Assembly (NCBI GenBank): GCA_020346805.1
Contig: CP070790.1
Coordinates: 2,689,610-2,695,393, forward strand
DNA from: Planctomycetota bacterium
Lineage (GTDB): Bacteria; Planctomycetota; Phycisphaerae; UBA1845; PWPN01
Length of the DNA: 5,784 nucleotides
Direction of reading: 5' to 3'
Shown here: positions 1 through 5,784 of the stretch, piece after piece
How positions within the stretch are numbered: position 1 is the first letter of the stretch
Layout of the letters: each line of letters begins with the position of its first letter
Made by a program: the position numbers and the translations under genes
The notes under the pieces: model-generated
The model's database searches: none
What the model was told of the DNA's origin: nothing
The model's input: the letters and a program-made list of their open reading frames with translations, nothing else

Positions 1-331
1 GAATACCGGACTTTCAGAAGGCAATTTAATGCACTGGAAGCATTACGATCTCTTCGCAGTTCCGAATGGATAATTTGACTAATTTTGCGGGTGGCAGATG
101 TCTGCGTGTTCTCCGGGCAGGTTGATGGATAATACTGTTCTGGGTCTCAAGGTATCGGTCGGATTTCGAGCCGCGTGACAAACCCGACATAACCGCGTCA
201 TAAAATGGTCAATGATGGATGTCTGATGACGTACATCATTTTGCGGCCTGAAGTGCCCGGATGGCTGACTGGATGACTCCAGATTTCTCTTTACATAGCC
301 GATGGATTTTTATATTTAGCTGTTACGTGAC
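1..331. other. Region upstream of tRNA-Ser with no clear gene
   Basis: No complete gene is supported here. Two + strand frames are open from the window edge and could be the last codons of a gene lying to the left: one ends at the TAA at 71-73 with the C-terminus HWKHYDLFAVPNG, the other at the TGA at 76-78 with the C-terminus RSLRSSEWII. Both look protein-like and the stretch is too short to choose between them. From about 80 to 280 all frames are interrupted often and I recognise no RNA. A 7-bp inverted repeat (AATGATG at 211-217, CATCATT at 234-240, 16-base loop) is the only structure of note, followed by just four T. The region is probably host intergenic DNA flanking the tRNA. Confidence 0.5.
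290..316 (+). promoter_or_regulatory. Possible promoter of tRNA-Ser
   Basis: A TTTACA box at 290-295 (5 of 6 to the -35 consensus) is followed by TATATT at 311-316 (5 of 6 to the -10 consensus). The 15-base spacer is shorter than the usual 16-18, which lowers confidence. Transcription would start around 323, leaving a short leader of about 9 bases before the mature tRNA at 332, which is reasonable for a singly transcribed tRNA. Confidence 0.35.
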
Positions 332-420
332 GGAGAGGTGCCGGAGCGGTTGAACGGGACGGTCTCGAAAACCGTTGAACTCTTTGAGTTCCCTGGGTTC
401 GAATCCCAGCCTCTCCGCCA
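332..420 (+). tRNA. tRNA-Ser (anticodon CGA)
   Basis: This is a class II tRNA that decodes the serine codon UCG. All arms can be folded by eye. The acceptor stem is GGAGAGG (332-338) with CCTCTCC (410-416). The D stem is CCG (341-343) with CGG (355-357). The anticodon stem is ACGGT (359-363) with ACCGT (371-375), enclosing the loop CTCGAAA with anticodon CGA at 366-368. The long variable arm typical of serine tRNAs is a perfect 6-bp stem, GAACTC (377-382) with GAGTTC (386-391). The T stem is CTGGG (393-397) with CCCAG (405-409), and the T loop is TTCGAAT. The discriminator base is G417, as expected for tRNA-Ser, and CCA (418-420) is encoded. An integrase gene begins 112 bases downstream in the same direction, so the gene probably also serves as an integration target; the intact stems show that function is preserved. 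Confidence 0.97.
377..420 (+). other. Probable integration (att) site within the tRNA-Ser 3' half
   Basis: Tyrosine recombinases of integrative elements commonly recombine within the 3' half of a tRNA gene and restore it from a copy carried by the element; the integrase gene then lies next to the tRNA. That arrangement is present here, with the integrase starting 112 bases after the tRNA and pointing away from it. The segment from the variable arm through the T arm to CCA is the likeliest crossover region. I could not find a second copy of the T-arm and acceptor sequence elsewhere in the window, so the exact boundaries and the partner site are unknown. This is inferred from gene order only. 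Confidence 0.4.
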
Positions 421-449
421 TAACTTTTCACATATCTGTAAGTTTTTAC

Positions 450-479
450 TTGACAATTGATTAAATTTGGCGATATTAT
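450..479 (+). promoter_or_regulatory. Sigma70-type promoter for the integrase gene
   Basis: A perfect -35 box TTGACA (450-455) is followed after 18 bases by TATTAT (474-479), 5 of 6 to the -10 consensus, in an AT-rich setting. The start of transcription would be near 486, giving a leader of about 47 bases before the integrase ATG at 533. A TTTGGC element (466-471) sits just before the -10 box, and two TGTGCCAA copies lie just after the predicted start, so the promoter could be repressed by a DNA-binding protein at these repeats. Confidence 0.6.
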
Positions 480-493
480 TTTTAGATCGTCGT

Positions 494-512
494 TGTGCCA
501 AATATGTGCCAA
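494..512 (+). repeat. Tandem 8-bp direct repeats (TGTGCCAA) before the integrase
   Basis: TGTGCCAA occurs at 494-501 and again at 505-512, a period of 11 bases or about one helical turn, so both copies face the same side of the DNA. A reversed partial copy, TTTGGC, lies at 466-471 beside the promoter -10 box. Spaced short repeats between a tRNA attachment site and an integrase gene are what one expects of integrase arm-type sites, or of an operator controlling the integrase; the sequence alone does not distinguish these. Confidence 0.45.
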
Positions 513-532
513 TTTTTTGACAGGTTTTTATC

Positions 533-1630
533 ATGGGGCGGATATATAAGAGAGGTAGAAGCTGGTATCTTGACATAACTGTCAAGGGTAGAAGGATACG
601 TCGAAGGGTAGGACCATCCAAAAAGGTGGCTCAACTGGCCCTTCAGGATGCCGAGGTTAAGGCTGCCCGGGATGAGTTCGGCTTCGCCAAGAATGATATT
701 GCCATCGGCAAGTTCTTCCAGAAGTTTCTGGACTATTCAGGAGCCAATCATTCCACCAATACTACCAAACGCTATCGGGCAGTGATTGATAATTTCAATA
801 GATTCCTCGAAGGTTATTCTGACATCGTCTTTATATCCCAAATCAAGCCGGAGCATATTGACCTGTACAAGGTTTATCGTAGGGACGCCCTGGTTAATCC
901 CAATGGCAAACCGGTGAAGTCCGAGGATAAGGCCACCAAGTTTACTCGCAAAGGTGCCAGAGCGAAAACGATCAACTTCGAGATCGATACCCTGAGGACA
1001 ATCTTCAACATTGCCATCAAGTGGGATTACTTGAAGGATAACCCTACCCTGAAGGTTGACCGGCTTAAAACGACTGACTCCAAGCTGCCAAGGTTCCTGA
1101 CGGTTGAGGAGTGCGAGACTCTATTGAAATACATGCCAGATGTTCTATATCCGATCTTCTTTACCTTCCTCAATACCGGTATGCGAAAGGCGGAACTGGA
1201 GCATTTGGAGTGGAATGACGTTGACTTCGACCGCCGAAGAATCAAGATACACCGCAAGACGGACTGGAATCCCAAGACTAAGGATCGGGAGATACCGATC
1301 AACCAGAAACTCTATGACCTGTTCTTGGACCTTAGGGAGAAGAACGACAGGGGGCTCCAGAGCAACTATGTTTTCCCTCACTCAGATGGGAGTATGCTCA
1401 AGACCAAACTCCGCCGTAAACTCATCCAGATCGCCCAGAAGGCTGGAATCAAAGACCTGACGACCCTCCATGCCCTCCGTCATACTTTCGCCAGCCAGCT
1501 TATAATGAGAGGCGTCGATCTGCCCACGGTCCAGAAACTCATGGGCCATTCCGACATCCAGACCACCATGATCTACGCCCACCTGGCCCCGGACCATCTG
1601 GAAGCCGCGGTGGATAAGCTGAATTATTAG
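533..1630 (+). CDS. Tyrosine recombinase / phage-type integrase
   Basis: This 365-residue site-specific recombinase would cut and rejoin DNA through a covalent 3'-phosphotyrosine intermediate, most likely to insert or excise an element at the adjacent tRNA-Ser. The N-terminus (about 1-50, MGRIYKRGRSWYLDI...) is a basic, arm-type DNA-binding domain. Residues about 57-175 are the SAM-like core-binding domain, and about 190-365 the catalytic domain. Catalytic residues are visible: Arg218 in TGMRKAEL, a lysine in the hairpin at about 240-250 (RKTDWNPKTKDREIPI), His313 and Arg316 in HALRH, His339 in LMGHS, and the nucleophile Tyr348 in MIYAHL. Length and order match typical phage and island integrases, and XerC/XerD are shorter and lack the arm domain. 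ATG 533 is the first start after an in-frame TGA at 518-520; its ribosome binding site is weak (CAGG, 521-524). No frameshift or missing key residue is seen, so it should be active. The exact element type is not identifiable. Confidence 0.95.
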   Translation: MGRIYKRGRSWYLDITVKGRRIRRRVGPSKKVAQLALQDAEVKAARDEFGFAKNDIAIGKFFQKFLDYSGANHSTNTTKRYRAVIDNFNRFLEGYSDIVFISQIKPEHIDLYKVYRRDALVNPNGKPVKSEDKATKFTRKGARAKTINFEIDTLRTIFNIAIKWDYLKDNPTLKVDRLKTTDSKLPRFLTVEECETLLKYMPDVLYPIFFTFLNTGMRKAELEHLEWNDVDFDRRRIKIHRKTDWNPKTKDREIPINQKLYDLFLDLREKNDRGLQSNYVFPHSDGSMLKTKLRRKLIQIAQKAGIKDLTTLHALRHTFASQLIMRGVDLPTVQKLMGHSDIQTTMIYAHLAPDHLEAAVDKLNY

Positions 1631-1652
1631 CTCTGAAGTCGATACAAATCTA

Positions 1653-1680
1653 TTGATTTTCCTGATGGTAATGCTATATT
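1653..1680 (+). promoter_or_regulatory. Candidate promoter with extended -10 after the integrase
   Basis: TTGATT (1653-1658) resembles a -35 box (4 of 6) and is followed after 16 bases by TATATT (1675-1680, 5 of 6). The bases just before it, TGC at 1672-1674, form the TGn extension that strengthens a -10 element. It lies 22 bases after the integrase stop. It could transcribe the large secreted-protein gene with a leader of roughly 310 bases, or the doubtful small ORF at 1755. No strong intrinsic terminator separates it from the integrase. Confidence 0.4.
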
Positions 1681-1754
1681 TAACTCAAGTGTTATCATAC
1701 AATGCCGCGTAAAGCGTATATGTCATGATCCACCATCTTTCTCGGGGGCGGGGT

Positions 1755-1898
1755 ATGAGGAAGGTTGTCTCAATTCTCGTCATAATTCCCACAACAAATT
1801 TTTGCGGCGGTGTAGCAACTCACCTATCTGACAAATCCCTGATGATTCTGAAAAGGATAGGCGTGGAAAATATTGAATGGCCATCTGAACAAGAATAA
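1755..1898 (+). CDS. Doubtful 47-residue ORF with a hydrophobic start
   Basis: The frame from ATG 1755 to TAA 1896-1898 would encode 47 residues beginning MRKVVSILVIIP and ending ENIEWPSEQE. The start has a basic n-region and a short hydrophobic stretch like a secretion signal. It is strikingly like the start of the next gene (MRCLSILVAAC): both have MR, one or two further residues, then SILV. A G-rich stretch (GGGGGCGGGG, 1744-1753) precedes the ATG and is a poor ribosome binding site. The remainder matches no family I recognise. It may be a tiny secreted peptide, the decayed 5' end of a duplicated gene, or chance. It lies inside the probable leader of the large gene and stops 97 bases before it. 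Confidence 0.25.
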   Translation: MRKVVSILVIIPTTNFCGGVATHLSDKSLMILKRIGVENIEWPSEQE

Positions 1899-1955
1899 TG
1901 GGTTTCATTATGCACCAACTTTACTGGTGGACTTTTGTATTTTAGTAGAGGGAAA

Positions 1956-1969
1956 CACTTTTGAAAGTG
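1956..1969 (+). promoter_or_regulatory. Short inverted repeat just before the large gene
   Basis: CACTTT (1956-1961) and AAAGTG (1964-1969) form a perfect 6-bp inverted repeat around a two-base centre (TG). With so small a loop it is more likely a protein-binding palindrome than an RNA hairpin. It lies 13 bases before the ribosome binding site, a position where a regulator could affect expression of the large gene. No run of T follows, so it is not a terminator. Confidence 0.25.
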
Positions 1970-1982
1970 GGTATTGCCATCG

Positions 1983-1988
1983 AAAGGA
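1983..1988 (+). promoter_or_regulatory. Ribosome binding site of the large secreted-protein gene
   Basis: AAAGGA ends 7 bases before the ATG at 1996, an ideal distance. The reading frame stays open upstream to a GTG at 1927, but that codon has no such site and would put about 23 non-signal-like residues before the hydrophobic segment, so ATG 1996 is the chosen start. Confidence 0.7.
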
Positions 1989-1995
1989 ACCGACA

Positions 1996-4900
1996 ATGAG
2001 ATGCCTCTCGATTTTAGTTGCAGCATGTCTGGTGTCGGCTGGTAGCCTGGTTGCCCAGGAAGTGCCGCTGGACACCCTTCCCGCTTGGCGCAGCAATACA
2101 TTATTGTCATCTTGGTCGATAGCCTGGGGAGATGTCGACGGCGACGGTGATCTCGACTTGGCCTGCGGCAAGGGCGGCGGTGGCTATGAAGTGGGGATGC
2201 CGAACGAGATTTATTTCAACAACAATGGCGTTTTGGAAATAGCGCCCGGCTGGTCATCGCGTGAATCGGATATTACTACAAGTGTGGCTTGGGGCGACGT
2301 CGACGGCGACGGTGACCTTGACCTGGCCTGCGGCAACAGACAATCGAAATATGATACGGTGTATGGGTGTCCAAACCGGATTTATATGAATGTGGATGGG
2401 GTGTTGGAAGAGTATGCCAGTTGGTCATCGGTCGAATGGGACGCCACCCAAAGCGTGGCTTGGGGCGATTTTGATAATGATGGTGATCTGGATTTGGCGT
2501 GCGGTAATTATGGCGACGAATTCCCCGCGGAAGTGGGTCAGCCAAACAGAATTTACTTTAATCATAATGGTGTTCTCAATACTGTTGCGGGCTGGTCAAC
2601 CCAGGAAGAGGATGTGACACTATCGGTCGCTTGGGCGGATATAGATGGTGACGGTTATCTTGAGTTGGCCTGCGGTAATTGGCCAGGCAACCCAAACCGG
2701 ATCTACCACAACACGGGAGGAATCCTTGAAAATCAGGCTTCCTGGAACTCACTAGAACCTACTGTGAACTATTATAGCTGGGCATATATCGCTTGGTGTG
2801 ATGCCGACGGCGACGGCGATTTAGATCTGGCCTATGCTATTGCGGTAGCCAGAGGTGAACCTCAGGGTCCCATTCGCATTTATATGAACTATGAGGGGGC
2901 TATTGAAGGTATGGCCAGTTGGACGTCGACCGAAACCTTCCCAGCAACCAGTCTTGCCTGGGGGGATATGGATGGCGATGCCGATGCCGATCTTGCTGTC
3001 ACGAGTCATTACGAAGGTGGAGATCCGGAGATTGTTGCGATACGGGTCTATCAGGGAAGAGATAGCACACTGGACAACATGGCCAGTTGGTCATGCCAGG
3101 TGGAAGAGAGTTACTTTGGCTATAAGGCGTATGCCAGTGCTTGGGGAGATGTAGATAGTGATGGCGATCTGGACCTGGCCCTTGGTGCGAAGGAGAATCA
3201 GACGGTAATTCTGATGAACCACGGCGGGGTATTGGAAGACTCGACCCATTGGAAACCAGAGCTGGAGCAACAGACTGTTGACGTTGATCTGGGGGACATT
3301 GATAACGACGGAGATCTGGATCTTGCCTGTGGTAACTGGTTCTATTTCAACCGCGTTTATGAAAATGTTGGAGGCGAACTGCAAACCAGTTGGGAGTGGG
3401 CTTCATCAGATTATGGTGCAGTATACAGTATAGCTTTTGGAGATGCGAATGGCGACGGTTATCTCGATCTTGCTTGTGGCCGAGGAAATGTGAGCAATCG
3501 TAGAACGGACGCCCTTTATATTAATCATGAAGGCGTGTTGGAATCTCAGGCAAGCTGGACCTCCCATGAGCGAGACATTACCCATGGTTTGGCGTGGGGG
3601 GACGTAGATAGTGATGGGGACCTTGATCTTGCCTGTGGTTGTTCAGATTTGCTGCCAATTAGACTCTACCTGAATCATGACGGTCAGCTCGACACCGTTT
3701 CCTCCTGGTCTAACTTGGATAATGAAGGCGTATGGACGTTAGGTCTGGCTTGGGGCGATGTTGATAACGACGGCGATCTCGATCTTGCCTGCGGTAATGG
3801 GCATATGGCTGACTACTCGGGTCCGGGGTATAATGTTATCTATTACAACAACAACGGAGTTTTGGATGTTGTGGCAGGCTGGGCTTCGGAGGAAAATGAC
3901 ATAACCTACAGCGTGGCGTGGGGCGATGTCGACGGCGATGGCGATCTTGATCTGGCCTGCGGCAATGTCTACGCGCCTAACAGGGTGTATATTAATCAAA
4001 GCGGAAAATTGGACCGAAAGGCCACATGGACCTCATTGCACGCTGACTATACTTTGGAAATCTGCTGGATTGATGTTGATCTGGACGGGGACCTGGATCT
4101 GGCAAGCGCCAATGGCTGGAAAGGTGACCAGCCTAATCGAGTCTATATAAACCGATCCGGTACACTGGAACAGGTGGCGACTTGGAATTCTCCACCTGAA
4201 GATACCTGGGGTATGGCTGCCGGTGATATCGATGGAGACGGAGACCCGGATATCGTTTATGGTAACGCAAGTGGTTTTAATACTCTTTATTTAAGCAAGG
4301 CGGTAACGCCGCGTAATGGCACGAATTTGCCAAATACTCCACCGTGGCTGGAAGAGATTCGGATTGTTGAAAAGGACAGTCTTAACAATCAAGTCAGGCT
4401 TGGTTTTAAGACTGTAGATTTTCAGAGTGATGCCTGCGATATCGTTGCGGTGGAGTATTCAACTCTTGGCGGAGGGAACTGGCGGCCGGCTGCAATTATA
4501 GGCAATACTGGTCGCCTGGCCTCGTCACCTGCAGGCGAATATCACGAATTGATCTGGGACGCGGAAGCCGACGGCGCGGACGGATACGATGTGCGGTTGA
4601 GAGTCAAGGTGGCTTCGAACCCGGATCTAGTTGGATTGATCCAGCGACCGGCGGTATCGTATTTTTTGCACGTGGGGCGGATCGATGGACGGCCGAAGAT
4701 CGCACTTCTCTATCCCCGACAGAGTACTCCGGTGATAGATTCACTCCGGGTCCTGGGTTGCGTCTGGGACGCCACCAATTTTTCAGACTACCGGATTCTG
4801 CTCGGTCAACTACCGGATACCACGGTCTGGGAAGAGGTTTCTTCTTCAACCGATCCGGTTCCGTACCCGGGTCATATCGCCTCGCTTGATCTGACTCAAC

Positions 4901-5784
4901 GGCCAGCGGGAGGGTACATTGTCAGAACAATCGCTACCGACGGCAACGGGGCTCAGGCTGTAACTGATAAGTACATTACCCTGGCCGATATGCAGGCAGA
5001 GGCACCGTCGGTGGTGCATTGCTATCCCCCTCAGGGTGCACGTAATATACCCGGGAATGCCCCGGTAGTGGTGCTATTCGACCGGGACATCAATCAGCCT
5101 GCAGTTGACAATGAGACATTCAGTTTGCTGTCGGAATCCGGAGAGAGGTACACCGATGCCTTATATGAGTTCAGCAGCCGCAGCCTTATGATAAAACCCG
5201 AACAGAAATTCTCGGAAGACCAGTTTCATTACGCGGTGGTGAGCAGCCGCTTACCCAGCCGCCAGGGTGTTGCCATAGGTGGTGAGTTTGTGATGAGTTT
5301 TAACACTTCGGCGGCCTTCCCCACAGGTGATATCGACTCGCTTTACCCCTACCGCGGACAGGTTAAGACGCCGGTCGATATCGAAGCGATTAACGTATAT
5401 TACAACAGGATAAGTCGATTCAGATACGTTACGGTGTTCAGCCTGGCCGACGATACAGTATTAAATGACGTAGTTCCCCAGGGTCAGCAGATCGGTTCGG
5501 TTGCCATCCAGGGATTGCTGCCAAAGACCTATTACATTGTCCGAATTTCTGACCGCCCGGACTTCCACGGCCAGTCGGATTACATGAGCTATTTTATCAC
5601 CGAAGACACGCAGATGCCGCTGGTGATGGATTATTCGCCTGAGTCCGACGCTTGGCTGGTCGGTGTGAATGAAGAGATTAAGGTGCGTTTTAACAAACCC
5701 CTCAATACTTTTTCAATCGATAGTTCCAGTTTCTATGTAACCGGCCCGGGAGGCAGAATTGGCGGATATTTTGACTTTAGTATC
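1996..5784 (+). CDS. Giant secreted FG-GAP/VCBS repeat protein with Ig-like (Big_5) domains, 3' end outside the window
   Basis: The frame runs without a stop for 1263 codons and leaves the window, so the C-terminus is missing. Residues 1-20 form a signal peptide (MRCLSILVAACLVSAGSLVA, cleavage probably before QEVPL), which sends the protein across the inner membrane. Residues about 40-768 hold fourteen FG-GAP-like repeats; each has the core SVAWGDVDGDGDLDLACGN, then NRIYxNxxGxLE and a W(S/T)S turn. The DxDxDGDxD loops are calcium-binding sites by family knowledge, and such repeats fold as blades of integrin-like beta-propellers. Residues about 779-895 and 898-995 look like beta-sandwich domains (YSTLGGGNW, HELIWDAEAD and DVRLRVKV are typical). 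Residues about 1003-1105 fit an SbsA/Big_5 Ig-like domain (YPPQGARNIPGNAPVVVLFD... to MSFNTS), about 1110-1203 is another beta domain, and from about 1206 (MDYSPESDAWLVGVNEEIKVRFNKPL) a second Big_5 domain begins. No catalytic motif is seen. Probable role: cell-surface or extracellular binding or adhesion. A sorting signal may lie in the missing end. Host gene or element cargo is undecided. Confidence 0.93.
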   Translation, partial: MRCLSILVAACLVSAGSLVAQEVPLDTLPAWRSNTLLSSWSIAWGDVDGDGDLDLACGKGGGGYEVGMPNEIYFNNNGVLEIAPGWSSRESDITTSVAWGDVDGDGDLDLACGNRQSKYDTVYGCPNRIYMNVDGVLEEYASWSSVEWDATQSVAWGDFDNDGDLDLACGNYGDEFPAEVGQPNRIYFNHNGVLNTVAGWSTQEEDVTLSVAWADIDGDGYLELACGNWPGNPNRIYHNTGGILENQASWNSLEPTVNYYSWAYIAWCDADGDGDLDLAYAIAVARGEPQGPIRIYMNYEGAIEGMASWTSTETFPATSLAWGDMDGDADADLAVTSHYEGGDPEIVAIRVYQGRDSTLDNMASWSCQVEESYFGYKAYASAWGDVDSDGDLDLALGAKENQTVILMNHGGVLEDSTHWKPELEQQTVDVDLGDIDNDGDLDLACGNWFYFNRVYENVGGELQTSWEWASSDYGAVYSIAFGDANGDGYLDLACGRGNVSNRRTDALYINHEGVLESQASWTSHERDITHGLAWGDVDSDGDLDLACGCSDLLPIRLYLNHDGQLDTVSSWSNLDNEGVWTLGLAWGDVDNDGDLDLACGNGHMADYSGPGYNVIYYNNNGVLDVVAGWASEENDITYSVAWGDVDGDGDLDLACGNVYAPNRVYINQSGKLDRKATWTSLHADYTLEICWIDVDLDGDLDLASANGWKGDQPNRVYINRSGTLEQVATWNSPPEDTWGMAAGDIDGDGDPDIVYGNASGFNTLYLSKAVTPRNGTNLPNTPPWLEEIRIVEKDSLNNQVRLGFKTVDFQSDACDIVAVEYSTLGGGNWRPAAIIGNTGRLASSPAGEYHELIWDAEADGADGYDVRLRVKVASNPDLVGLIQRPAVSYFLHVGRIDGRPKIALLYPRQSTPVIDSLRVLGCVWDATNFSDYRILLGQLPDTTVWEEVSSSTDPVPYPGHIASLDLTQRPAGGYIVRTIATDGNGAQAVTDKYITLADMQAEAPSVVHCYPPQGARNIPGNAPVVVLFDRDINQPAVDNETFSLLSESGERYTDALYEFSSRSLMIKPEQKFSEDQFHYAVVSSRLPSRQGVAIGGEFVMSFNTSAAFPTGDIDSLYPYRGQVKTPVDIEAINVYYNRISRFRYVTVFSLADDTVLNDVVPQGQQIGSVAIQGLLPKTYYIVRISDRPDFHGQSDYMSYFITEDTQMPLVMDYSPESDAWLVGVNEEIKVRFNKPLNTFSIDSSSFYVTGPGGRIGGYFDFSI
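2107..4302 (+). repeat. Fourteen tandem FG-GAP-like repeats (about 54 codons each)
   Basis: The Asp-loop of each unit starts at 2131, 2296, 2467, 2638, 2800, 2965, 3148, 3295, 3442, 3601, 3757, 3925, 4072 and 4225 and spans 27 bases. Distances between successive loops are 49 to 61 codons. Most loops are DVDGDGDLD or a close variant. The exceptions are unit 4 (DIDGDGYLE), unit 6 (DMDGDADAD), unit 9 (DANGDGYLD), unit 13 (DVDLDGDLD) and unit 14 (DIDGDGDPD). At the DNA level the cores differ mainly at third codon positions, which indicates old duplications kept alike by selection on the protein rather than recent copying. Confidence 0.9.
5002..5310 (+). other. SbsA/Big_5-type Ig-like domain within the large protein
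   Basis: Residues about 1003-1105 have the hallmarks of the Big_5 (bacterial SbsA Ig-like) fold. They open with a Pro-rich start and a P-x-x-G-A-x-N-I-P turn (YPPQGARNIPGN), followed by a strand with VVVLFDRDIN. Then come a segment resembling the 'variable Thr-Phe' strand (NETFSLLSESG) and a closing strand EFVMSFNTS. Such domains act as stalks or spacers in surface-layer and secreted proteins. A second copy seems to start near residue 1206 (base 5611) but is cut by the window end. Confidence 0.65.

Noticed and set aside
211..240. AATGATG / CATCATT inverted repeat upstream of the tRNA as a terminator or operator.
   Set aside because: The stem is weak, only four T follow, and no nearby gene gives it a clear role.
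421..449. AACTT (422-426) and AAGTT (440-444) followed by five T, a possible terminator after the tRNA.
   Set aside because: The stem is only 5 bp, AT-rich and has a 13-base loop, so it would be too unstable to terminate reliably.
1027..1597. Reverse-strand and alternate-frame ORFs within the integrase.
   Set aside because: They fully overlap a frame with an intact catalytic recombinase signature and show no protein-family features of their own.
2016..2028. VAAC at residues 8-11 of the large protein resembles a lipoprotein lipobox.
   Set aside because: Only ten residues would precede the cysteine, too short for a lipoprotein signal peptide, and the hydrophobic region continues beyond it to a normal cleavage site near residue 20.
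2276..4150. Several open frames on both strands inside the repeat region, up to about 97 codons.
   Set aside because: They lie opposite or out of frame with the Asp-rich repeat codons, lack ribosome binding sites, and their recurring motifs are simply other-frame readings of the same repeats.
2107..4302. The regular repeats might be taken for a CRISPR array or DNA minisatellite.
   Set aside because: Units differ in length by codon multiples, vary mostly at silent positions and remain in one open frame, as expected for protein repeats.

Overview
The window reads left to right on the + strand. It holds a serine tRNA gene, a complete tyrosine-recombinase (integrase) gene just downstream of it, a gap of about 365 bases, and the first 1263 codons of a very large secreted repeat protein that is still open at the window edge. 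I see no convincing gene on the - strand; the reverse-strand frames over the large gene are shadows of its repeats.

Bases 1-331 hold no clear gene. The first 75 or so bases could be the tail of a gene starting outside the window, but two frames are equally open there. Bases 332-420 are tRNA-Ser(CGA) with an encoded CCA end. After 112 bases, carrying a good sigma70-type promoter and a pair of 8-bp direct repeats, comes a 365-residue integrase (533-1630) with all the expected catalytic residues. A tRNA with an integrase facing away from its 3' end is the classic left edge of an integrated element, so the tRNA 3' end is the probable attachment site. No second copy of it lies in the window, so the element's right end, and whether the large gene is its cargo, cannot be settled here.

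Bases 1631-1995 contain a promoter with an extended -10, a doubtful 47-codon ORF whose start resembles the next gene's signal peptide, and a small inverted repeat just before a clear ribosome binding site. The large gene (1996 to beyond 5784) encodes a signal peptide, fourteen FG-GAP/VCBS-type repeats of about 54 residues each with an Asp-rich calcium-binding loop, and then a chain of Ig-like beta domains, including one and probably two of SbsA/Big_5 type. Fourteen blades would suit two seven-bladed beta-propellers. It is most simply read as a surface or extracellular adhesion or ligand-binding protein; the sequence shows no enzyme active site.

The organism is a bacterium of moderate GC content. 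Giant secreted proteins combining FG-GAP-like repeats with Big_5 domains are common in the FCB group and related uncultured phyla; that placement is an inference from protein style only. I found no multi-gene defence or metabolic system in the window. The most notable items are the regular 14-repeat architecture with a recurring cysteine and the tRNA-integrase junction.
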